Below are positions 1 through 5,751 of a stretch of DNA of 9,979 nucleotides, piece by piece; position 1 is the stretch's first letter, and each line of letters begins with the position of its first letter. The notes beneath the pieces were generated by a model. It had not been told where the DNA came from, did no database searches, and was given only the letters and a program-made list of their open reading frames with translations. A program made the position numbers and the translations under genes. This stretch comes from Bacteriovoracaceae bacterium UBA2394 (lineage in GTDB: Bacteria > Bdellovibrionota > UBA2394): positions 1 through 9,979 of the forward strand of contig DDSI01000028.1 of assembly GCA_002343335.1 (NCBI GenBank), in the 5' to 3' direction.

Positions 1-503
1 GCTTGAGGCAATAAGCGCACGACCGCTCCAATTTTCTCCGTTCCCAAGTGAGATAGCAAAAGCGCAATCGTCTGCGGATGCTCGTTCGATAAGAAGTTGG
101 AAAGCGTCTTTGGATCGTAAGTTCCCAAGTTTTTAAGCGCGTTATCTCGGAAGCTCGTAAGCGAGGAGAGAATTTCTTTGGAACGACGCTCATCCAATGT
201 TTCGGAGAGCAAGTTCTTAATTTCAGAACTGGTGGCAGCCAGCGCGCCCCCGGAGGCGGACCGGCGAATAAATTCGTTGAGAATCTGAGTCGTAGTCTCT
301 TGATGGAGGACACCCAACTCAAACAGGGCGTCGGTAATCTTCTTAACTTCAAAGTCTTCCAGCTTCGAGAAAACTTCCTTAGCGATATTTTTATCCACGG
401 CAAGCATGAGCGCGGCCGCCTTCTGAACGCCGGTAATGCGCAGCTTCTGCATCTGCGCGGCTTTATTCGGTGCGTCTTTCTGTTGTGCTTCTGCTTCTGC
501 CAT
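1..503 (-). CDS. fliG: Flagellar motor switch protein FliG (C-terminal part outside the window)
   Basis: FliG sits on the cytoplasmic face of the MS ring, forms the upper part of the C-ring and transmits torque from the stator. The reading frame is open from an ATG at 503 to the left edge, giving about 167 residues: an N-terminal FliF-binding domain (roughly residues 20-110, with RITGVQKAAALMLAVD near the start) and the beginning of the middle domain with the hallmark EHPQTIALLLSHL segment around residue 145. The middle and C-terminal torque domains are outside the window. The start follows the fliF stop by 3 bp, and the GAGGG Shine-Dalgarno lies inside the last fliF codons (511-515), so translation is probably coupled to fliF. 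The N-terminal tail is short and Ala/Glu/Gln-rich. Identification is firm from the motif and from its position after fliF. Confidence 0.96.
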   Translation of the reverse strand, partial: MAEAEAQQKDAPNKAAQMQKLRITGVQKAAALMLAVDKNIAKEVFSKLEDFEVKKITDALFELGVLHQETTTQILNEFIRRSASGGALAATSSEIKNLLSETLDERRSKEILSSLTSFRDNALKNLGTYDPKTLSNFLSNEHPQTIALLLSHLGTEKIGAVVRLLPQ

Positions 504-506
504 TTC

Positions 507-2237
507 TTAACCCTCGTTCAACCATTGACGAACGATACCCACAGTTTCGTTCACGTCATTTTTCATGATGCTTTCCGCCTGCAACTTCGCGGCTTGTAGT
601 CTCAATTTTTCTTCCGATGTCGTCATGGCTTCGACGGTGATGGACTTCTCGGTCTCGACGAAGTTAATCATCCCCGAGTCGCGGCGCTGAGCCATATCGG
701 GCATTTGATTCGCAATTTCCTGAGCCTTCTGTTTGGCCTCACCGCTGTCGCGCTGAACGATGTTGATTTGAGCTCGGGCAGGCAGCGCATCAGCCACGGC
801 CGCTGCACTCTGACCAATTAAATTGGCATATGCCACATTCACCGGGGGGGCGTAAGAATTGACCAACTTCACGAGCATGATAAAGATCACGCCGAGAATG
901 AGCACCACTCCCAAAAGTTTGGCATTGTCGAAAAGGAAGAGTTGGAAGCGAGAAGAGTTCGTCGCGGAAACAAATTCAGCTGTGCCTTTATCATCCACTG
1001 GCAGACGATTGAATTGCATGTTTTCGATCTTCACCGCATCACCCCGTTTGTCATTGAAGCCCACTGCATTTTTTACGAGGGTTTCCAGCTTCGCGATTTC
1101 CTCAGCGGTTCGAGGTTGATAGGTTTGCGTCCCGTCTTCCGCCGTTTGATACGTTCCATCCACCAACACCGCCACACTCAATTTTTGAATGGCGCCCATC
1201 GGCTCCACAATTTTTTGCGTGGTCTTAGTCACCGTGTAGTTGGCGGTGGTTTCCACTCGCTTGGAATTGCTTGAACTCGAGCCTGAAGCTCCTGTGCCGC
1301 CCGCTTCTGGCAAATTGGAGGCCGCGCCCGGAGTTCCACCCGCGGATCCCGATGTTCCACTCTGCGTTTCCGTCGTCGCATTTTCAGACAAGGCGACGCG
1401 ACTTTCAGGATCAATCGCTTCCACCATCTTTTCCACCGTGTTGAAGTTGAGAACGGTGCTCACCTTCACCGTGGCGCCACCGGCACCCACGATTCGCTCC
1501 AGCATGTCACGCACACCGCGCTCCATGCGAGCTTCTAAGTCTGCTTGCATGTCGAGTTGCTTGGTCGATCCAGCGGACTTATCGGAGCCCGAACCTTTGT
1601 ATAAGACGTTGCCATTCTGATCGATGATGTTCAGGTTATTCTCCGTGAGCCCTTCCACGCTGGTCACCAGCATGTGGGCAATACCGTTGATTTGACCGTC
1701 CGAAAGCTTTCGACCTTTCAACATTTGAATAGCCACAGATGCCGTCGGAGGGTTCGCATCTTCTGCAAACAAAGATTTCTCCGGCATCACGATGTGGACT
1801 CGGGCTTTCTCGACGCCATCAATTGCAGAGATCGTACGGGCGAGTTCCCCTTGCACAGCGCGCATGTAATTCACGCGTTGTTGAAATTCTGTTTCTCCAA
1901 AATTTTTCTGATCGAAAATTTCGAAACCCACTCCGCCTCCTCGAGGCAGACCTTCGGCAGAGAGCGTGTTACGAAGTTCAAGCACGCGATTGCCAGGCAC
2001 AAGCACAGCATCGCCCTGGACTTGCGCTTCCACGTTCATCGATTGAAGTCGCGCAGCAATGGCATTGGCATCGGAAAGAGAAAGGTTGGTGTAGAGATAT
2101 TGATGACCCGCGGTTTTGTAGTGTTGTTGCAGTAAAATGCCCGCAACCACCATACCAATGACGACGAGGTAGAAAGAGAGCTTCCCGCTTGCCGGGAGAC
2201 CTTTGAACCAGGAATTAAAATTGAGGAGAAATTCCAT
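507..2237 (-). CDS. fliF: Flagellar MS-ring protein FliF
   Basis: FliF (576 aa) forms the inner-membrane MS ring that houses the flagellar export apparatus and anchors the C-ring. Visible in order: a first membrane segment at about residues 21-37; a YscJ/FliF ring-building domain at about 45-220, with the characteristic LYTNLSLSDANAIAARL stretch and an FGETEFQQRVNYMRAVQGEL stretch leading to VHIVMPEKSLF; the FliF C-terminal periplasmic domain at about 250-420, interrupted by a low-complexity Gly/Ser/Thr/Ala linker (about 290-327); a second membrane segment at about 440-460; and a cytoplasmic tail ending in GIVRQWLNEG, the helix that binds FliG. Length is normal for the family. The ATG at 2237 has AAGGATAGG just upstream. 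It lies 26 bp after fliE. A C7 run (positions 844-850) encodes the segment right after the second membrane helix. Confidence 0.98.
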   Translation of the reverse strand: MEFLLNFNSWFKGLPASGKLSFYLVVIGMVVAGILLQQHYKTAGHQYLYTNLSLSDANAIAARLQSMNVEAQVQGDAVLVPGNRVLELRNTLSAEGLPRGGGVGFEIFDQKNFGETEFQQRVNYMRAVQGELARTISAIDGVEKARVHIVMPEKSLFAEDANPPTASVAIQMLKGRKLSDGQINGIAHMLVTSVEGLTENNLNIIDQNGNVLYKGSGSDKSAGSTKQLDMQADLEARMERGVRDMLERIVGAGGATVKVSTVLNFNTVEKMVEAIDPESRVALSENATTETQSGTSGSAGGTPGAASNLPEAGGTGASGSSSSNSKRVETTANYTVTKTTQKIVEPMGAIQKLSVAVLVDGTYQTAEDGTQTYQPRTAEEIAKLETLVKNAVGFNDKRGDAVKIENMQFNRLPVDDKGTAEFVSATNSSRFQLFLFDNAKLLGVVLILGVIFIMLVKLVNSYAPPVNVAYANLIGQSAAAVADALPARAQINIVQRDSGEAKQKAQEIANQMPDMAQRRDSGMINFVETEKSITVEAMTTSEEKLRLQAAKLQAESIMKNDVNETVGIVRQWLNEG

Positions 2238-2263
2238 TTTCTACCTATCCTTGCTTCTTTACA

Positions 2264-2587
2264 TTAGATCGGCATGCGCATCATTTCTTGATACGCTTCG
2301 ATCGCTTTATTTCTCACCGTCACCAACATCTTCAACGAGGTGTCCGCCATTTCCATAGACAGAATTGCTTCGTGCAAGTTTCGCGACTTCCCTGTCGCCA
2401 CATCGGTCATCTTCACGTCGGCTTGCTTCTGAAGATCATCCACTTGCTGGATTTTCTCGGAGATAATGTCAGAAAACGAGGGCCCATCCGTGGGCTTCAT
2501 GAGCTCTGATTTCTGTCCTTGAGCTGCCTTCTCGAGTTCGGGTGAAAGTCGAATAGAACTTGGAAACATTGTCGTTGTAATTTTCAT
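2264..2587 (-). CDS. fliE: Flagellar hook-basal body complex protein FliE
   Basis: FliE (107 aa) is the small adaptor that joins the MS ring to the proximal rod and is needed early in export. The C-terminal half carries the family signature: an SFSDIISEKIQQVDDLQKQAD stretch, then the conserved HEAILSMEMADTSLKMLVTV segment, ending in AIEAYQEMMRMPI. The N-terminal 25 residues are variable, as usual. Its ATG overlaps the flgC stop by one base (TGATG, 2585-2589), with an AAAGGGTGG Shine-Dalgarno just upstream, so it is translationally coupled to flgC. Its place between flgC and fliF is the common bacterial order. No oddities seen. Confidence 0.96.
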   Translation of the reverse strand: MKITTTMFPSSIRLSPELEKAAQGQKSELMKPTDGPSFSDIISEKIQQVDDLQKQADVKMTDVATGKSRNLHEAILSMEMADTSLKMLVTVRNKAIEAYQEMMRMPI

Positions 2588-3027
2588 CAGCCACCCTTTC
2601 CTATGTTCAAGACGGCCGCGATCATATCCTTCGCCGTTCGCATCGCCGTAATATTCGCTTCATACGAGCGAGACGTAGACATGATGTCGGTCAATTCCGT
2701 CACGGGATTCACATTGGGCATTAAAACGTGACCTGTGGCATCGGCGTCGGGATGCGAGGGATCATAGACTCGGCTTCCCGGTCGTTGATCGGTCACAATC
2801 TGTGTCACGCGCACACCAGAAATCTTTTTTGATTCATTATCGAGCGCTTTTTCAAAGCTTTCCGCCGAAACTTCCTGAAAAATTGGATCCTTTCGTTTGT
2901 ACGGACCCGATCCATCCGCAGAGCGAGTAGAATTTGCGTTGGCCAAGTTGGACGACAAGACGTTAAGTCGTGTGCGCTGGGCCGAGAGGCCGGAGGCAGA
3001 AATTCGAAGTGCAGTCAGTAAATCCAT
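2587..3027 (-). CDS. flgC: Flagellar basal-body rod protein FlgC
   Basis: FlgC (146 aa) is a proximal rod subunit exported through the flagellar type III apparatus. It begins with the rod/hook-family N-terminal helix (DLLTALRISASGLSAQRTRL) and the NVLSSNLANANSTRS motif. It ends with the partner C-terminal helix, SRSYEANITAMRTAKDMIAA, in which the two helices form the rod coiled coil. The middle carries the usual VLMPNVNPVTE loop. Length is typical. The ATG at 3027 lies 22 bp after flgB, with an AGGATG Shine-Dalgarno; the stop overlaps the fliE start. No cleavable signal is expected or seen. Confidence 0.97.
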   Translation of the reverse strand: MDLLTALRISASGLSAQRTRLNVLSSNLANANSTRSADGSGPYKRKDPIFQEVSAESFEKALDNESKKISGVRVTQIVTDQRPGSRVYDPSHPDADATGHVLMPNVNPVTELTDIMSTSRSYEANITAMRTAKDMIAAVLNIGKGG

Positions 3028-3049
3028 ATTAGTTCATCCTAGTGATTGG

Positions 3050-3403
3050 TCATCCTATGACTGATTTCAACATTCGCATCTTGCGCGCTATGAACTCGGC
3101 AGTTGCATTGTACAAGAGCCCGTTCTCGGCCATCATGGCCATTTGCTTATCCAAATTCACCGTGTTGCCATCGAGTCGCGGCTGACCGTCATCGACAACT
3201 TCCATCGAGCTTTTCACATTGTCGATCTGGACACTCGACTTGCGATCGGCGGCTCTTTGCAGAGCGTCTTCAAAACTAATTTGCTGAGGACGATAGCCAG
3301 GTGTATCGGCATTCGCGACATTGCCGGCGAGTGTGGAATGTCTCTTCAATCGAAGAGACATCGATTTAGCCAGAATCTCGAGATGGATATCTACATTTGC
3401 CAT
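3050..3403 (-). CDS. flgB: Flagellar basal-body rod protein FlgB
   Basis: FlgB (117 aa) is a proximal rod subunit and the first gene of the flgB-flgC-fliE-fliF-fliG block. The N-terminal half contains the conserved rod helix and the AGNVANADTPGYRPQQISFEDAL-type region (about residues 26-49). The C-terminal helix contains NGLLYNATAEFIARKMRMLK, which matches the FlgB family. It is slightly shorter than many homologues (about 130 aa), with a short central loop. The ATG at 3403 is preceded by an AAGGAGAGG Shine-Dalgarno (3411-3419). A 73-bp gap separates it from the upstream response regulator. That gap holds two inverted repeats, and a sigma-54 promoter lies just inside the upstream gene, so flgB is probably the first gene of its own transcript. 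Confidence 0.96.
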   Translation of the reverse strand: MANVDIHLEILAKSMSLRLKRHSTLAGNVANADTPGYRPQQISFEDALQRAADRKSSVQIDNVKSSMEVVDDGQPRLDGNTVNLDKQMAMMAENGLLYNATAEFIARKMRMLKSVIG

Positions 3404-3410
3404 CGGTTGA

Positions 3411-3419
3411 CCTCTCCTT
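3411..3419 (-). promoter_or_regulatory. Ribosome binding site of flgB
   Basis: Reading on the minus strand, AAGGAGAGG lies 7 bases before the ATG at 3403 and fixes the flgB start. It is the strongest Shine-Dalgarno in the flagellar block, as expected for the first gene of a transcript. Confidence 0.75.
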
Positions 3420-3435
3420 GCGGTCCGAGGATATT

Positions 3436-3471
3436 CCGACGTTACGCCGGAAGTCCTCGAGAACGACTTCC
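3436..3471 (-). promoter_or_regulatory. Two inverted repeats in the flgB leader
   Basis: The gap between the response regulator and flgB contains a 7-bp perfect hairpin, GGAAGTC / GACTTCC with a 9-base loop (3449-3471). Directly abutting and overlapping it by two bases is a 15-base pseudo-palindrome, CCGACGTTACGCCGG (3436-3450; one mismatched pair around a central T). Neither is followed by a T-run on the minus strand, so this is not a normal intrinsic terminator. If the sigma-54 promoter just upstream is used, both lie in the roughly 100-base untranslated leader of flgB. They could be an RNA structure, a partial attenuator or a DNA operator. The structure is seen; the function is inferred. 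Confidence 0.4.
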
Positions 3472-3476
3472 AGCGA

Positions 3477-5003
3477 TCAGGCTTCGCCTGCGTGCACTGT
3501 CTCCTCCTCTAGTGCAATTATCGCGCCATAGGTGTCTTCATTCGTTGACGCATGAGAAACATAGTCGAGCGCCGCATCCGTCTTTTCGTCGCTGCGAAAA
3601 CTGCCTACTAAATTTTGCCGAGCGACGCGATCTACCGCGATGCCCTGTTCACGATATTGCTTCAACTTATGACGAAGGGTCCGGAGACTCATGCCCAAAG
3701 CCTTCGCCGTGTGCGTTCGATTTCCTTGATGAGCATCGAGCGCTCGTAAAATAATATCTTGCTCCATCTCTCGAATGGATCGCTTCGGTTGGATCGCAGC
3801 GGCCATTGCCTGCGCAGCCTCGTGCGTGGTCGGAGGAATCGTCGGCCTCAAGGAAGAAAGATCTGGCGTAAATTCGAAGTGACTGAGACGCACGAGCCCG
3901 TCTTCCGAAAGCACCGCCGCTCTTTCAACTGAGCGCTCAAGCTCACGAATATTTCCCGTCCAAGCACGTTGCTCTAGCGCCGTAAGCACATCGGCATCGA
4001 GGGTCAGAGTTCGGCCCAAGATCGTCGCTTGGCGATTCAAGAATTCAGTCACAAGCATGGCGATGTCTTGCGGCCTGTCTTTAAGCGACGGCAAGATGAA
4101 TCGAACGCCGTAAAGTCGGAAGAACAAATCTTCTCGAAATTGACCCGTGCGAACAAGCTGCTCCAAATTCTTGTTGGTCGTTGCAATGATCCGCACATCG
4201 ATCTTGCAGGATTTCTTTCCGCCCAATCGATCGACCTCTCCCTCTTGCAACACACGAAGTAATTTGGCCTGAAGAATGGGATCGAGCTCGCCGATTTCAT
4301 CCAGTAGCAGAGTTCCGCCATTGGCCTGTTCAAATTTTCCTGGCTTCTTTTCAATGGCGCCCGTAAACGCGCCTTTTTCAAATCCAAAGAGTTCACTTTC
4401 TAGAAGTCCGGCAGGCAGAGCCGCACAGTTGATCGCGACCCACGGTTTCGAACGTCGGGGTGACCATTCGTGAACTTGTCTCGCTAAGAGTTCTTTCCCA
4501 GTTCCAGAAGGACCTTCAATCAAAATAGGTGCATTCGAGCGCGCAGCTCTTTCGGCTTTCTGCAAAATCGCTTGAAAGCTTGGATCAACCGAAAGAATGC
4601 CAATCGCTTTCGTCGGTTCGGTCGACTTAGGAAGAGACTTCAAAACGATTTTCTCCATATCGTCCAAGGAGAATGGCTTAGCTATGTAATCGTCCGCTCC
4701 CGCTTGCATTGCCTGAACTGCGTGATGCACAGAGGCCATGCCCGTCATCACGATCACGCGGGCAGAAGGCGACGTTCGCTTAACTTCTTTCAGCACATCG
4801 AAACCATCCACGCCTGGCATACGGAAATCAGTGATTACAAATTGAAAGGGCGTACCCTGCAATTGGTTACTCCGAACCAGATACATTGCCTTTTCACCAT
4901 TCTCGGCAGTTTGGGCATCAAAACCCAATTGGATAAAAAAGTTTTTAAGTGACTCGCGGATATCGCCGTCATCGTCGGCGATCAATACTCGATTAAGAGA
5001 CAT
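3477..5003 (-). CDS. NtrC-family sigma-54-dependent response regulator (FlgR/FleR-like)
   Basis: A 508-aa transcription activator. Domains: receiver about 4-120 with acidic pocket D10-D12, phospho-acceptor D59 (ITDFRMPG), T87 and K109; AAA+ sigma-54 activation domain about 137-375 with Walker A GPSGTGKE (164-171; the usual Glu is Pro), intact sigma-54 contact loop GAFTGA (211-216), Walker B LLLDEIGEL (232-240), arginine-finger region FREDLFFRL (289-297) and sensor II GNIRELE (350-356); Fis-type helix-turn-helix about 427-451 (NRTHTAKALGMSLRTLRHKL). It should therefore be a DNA-binding, phosphorylation-controlled activator of sigma-54 promoters. A tail of about 57 residues after the helix-turn-helix is unusual. 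The start is the ATG at 5003, after a GAGGAGG Shine-Dalgarno; it overlaps the kinase stop by 11 bp, so the two are coupled. Its position between its kinase and flgB points to flagellar control, like FlgR or FleR; target specificity is inferred. Confidence 0.93.
   Translation of the reverse strand: MSLNRVLIADDDGDIRESLKNFFIQLGFDAQTAENGEKAMYLVRSNQLQGTPFQFVITDFRMPGVDGFDVLKEVKRTSPSARVIVMTGMASVHHAVQAMQAGADDYIAKPFSLDDMEKIVLKSLPKSTEPTKAIGILSVDPSFQAILQKAERAARSNAPILIEGPSGTGKELLARQVHEWSPRRSKPWVAINCAALPAGLLESELFGFEKGAFTGAIEKKPGKFEQANGGTLLLDEIGELDPILQAKLLRVLQEGEVDRLGGKKSCKIDVRIIATTNKNLEQLVRTGQFREDLFFRLYGVRFILPSLKDRPQDIAMLVTEFLNRQATILGRTLTLDADVLTALEQRAWTGNIRELERSVERAAVLSEDGLVRLSHFEFTPDLSSLRPTIPPTTHEAAQAMAAAIQPKRSIREMEQDIILRALDAHQGNRTHTAKALGMSLRTLRHKLKQYREQGIAVDRVARQNLVGSFRSDEKTDAALDYVSHASTNEDTYGAIIALEEETVHAGEA
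3513..3528 (-). promoter_or_regulatory. Sigma-54 (-24/-12) promoter for the flgB operon
   Basis: On the minus strand the sequence is TGGCGCGATAATTGCA. Against the sigma-54 consensus TGGCACG-N4-TTGCA it differs at one base (A to G) and has the exact 10-base GG-to-GC spacing. It lies inside the last codons of the response regulator gene (residues 492-497), points at flgB, and would start transcription near 3502, about 100 bases before the flgB ATG. The upstream gene encodes a sigma-54 activator. The match is seen in the sequence; its use as a promoter is inferred but well supported by context. Confidence 0.75.
3583..3600. promoter_or_regulatory. Candidate upstream activator site (dyad TTTTCG-N6-CGAAAA)
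   Basis: A perfect 6+6 dyad centred about 90 bp upstream of the predicted flgB transcription start, inside the regulator coding sequence. This is the usual distance for an enhancer site of an NtrC-type activator, whose Fis-type domain binds such dyads. The dyad is seen; the assignment is a guess based on position only, and short dyads occur by chance. Confidence 0.25.
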
Positions 5004-5751
5004 ACGTATCCTCCTCACGGTTCATTTCTGGAAGTACCTTAGCCAGTCTCAAGACGACACGAGTCCCTTCTTGTTGTTTTGAGGAAATTTCAAGACCGCC
5101 GCCATGGAGCGCAGCGATCGTTTTGCAGAACGAAAGTCCCAAGCCATTTCCGTTGGCCTTAGTTGTAAAAAATGGCGTGCCCACCTTAGCTAATTGCTCA
5201 GCATTCATGCCGACGCCGGTGTCTTCGATTTGAATAAGCGCATTATCCAACTCTTCGCTCAGCTCCAACGTAATTTCGCCACCGCGAGGCATCGCTTGGA
5301 TGGCGTTCATGAGGAGGTTGAGCAACACTTGTTGCACCAATTCTCGATCACATCGCACCAAAGGCTCGCCCTCCCAAGCCGTGTGAGTGCGGACAATCAC
5401 GCCCGCAGCTGAGAACCAATATTGAAAGGCACTCAACGCTGATTCCACGAGCTCTTTCAAATTGACGGACTCCGGTTGCAGTTCATAGCGCTGACTCAAT
5501 TGTTGAACGCGATGAACGACAGATTCCAAACGGGTGATGGAGTCAGAAATACTTTGCAGCGCCATTTGAGGAGAACCCCCGCGCTTCGCAGCGTCGATCT
5601 GCAAACGGATACTCTGGAGAGGATTTCGAATCTCATGCGCAAGCGTCGAGGCCAGTAGGCTCAAACCATATTGCGAATCCGCCTGTTGAATGCTTTCCAA
5701 AGCTCGTTCAACTGCAGTGACTTTTGCCTCAGTTGAGGATTCGGATTCCAT
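4993..5751 (-). CDS. Soluble NtrB-like sensor histidine kinase (FlgS-like)
   Basis: A 252-aa kinase that should autophosphorylate and pass phosphate to the downstream response regulator. It has no membrane segment and no recognisable PAS domain, only a short N-terminal helical region (about 1-30). The H-box is LAHEIRNPLQSIRL with H39; the N-box is NLLMNAIQAMP (N149); the G1 box is DTGVGM (177-182); the F-box is TPFFTTK (192-198); the G2 box is GNGLGLSFC (201-209). All catalytic boxes are intact. Soluble, compact kinases of this kind (FlgS, FleS) control sigma-54-dependent flagellar genes in other bacteria, and the location before flgB supports that role here. The ATG at 5751 has an excellent GGAGGAA Shine-Dalgarno. 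It overlaps the TPR gene by 23 bp and the regulator gene by 11 bp, so all three are likely one operon. The signal sensed is unknown. Confidence 0.92.
   Translation of the reverse strand: MESESSTEAKVTAVERALESIQQADSQYGLSLLASTLAHEIRNPLQSIRLQIDAAKRGGSPQMALQSISDSITRLESVVHRVQQLSQRYELQPESVNLKELVESALSAFQYWFSAAGVIVRTHTAWEGEPLVRCDRELVQQVLLNLLMNAIQAMPRGGEITLELSEELDNALIQIEDTGVGMNAEQLAKVGTPFFTTKANGNGLGLSFCKTIAALHGGGLEISSKQQEGTRVVLRLAKVLPEMNREEDTYVS
5010..5016 (-). promoter_or_regulatory. Ribosome binding site that sets the regulator start
   Basis: GAGGAGG on the minus strand, 6 bases before the ATG at 5003. A longer frame from a GTG at 5018 would place this site inside the coding sequence, so the ATG is the better start. 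Confidence 0.8.

Noticed and set aside
1309..1324. Sigma-54-like spacing match inside fliF (minus strand)
   Set aside because: Only the GGC and TTGC cores match; the other consensus bases differ, and it lies in the middle of fliF in the Gly/Ser linker region.
1240..2161. Long plus-strand open frames opposite fliF
   Set aside because: They are shadows of a well-conserved minus-strand gene, with no ribosome binding site and no recognisable protein features. The same holds for plus-strand frames opposite the regulator, kinase, TPR, nusB and nrdR genes.
3449..3471. Hairpin before flgB as an ordinary intrinsic terminator
   Set aside because: No T-run follows the stem on either strand, and the stem is only 7 bp with a 9-base loop.
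5004..5018. GTG start of the response regulator at 5018
   Set aside because: It would make the strong GAGGAGG ribosome binding site part of the coding sequence. The ATG at 5003 has ideal spacing and starts right before the receiver domain.
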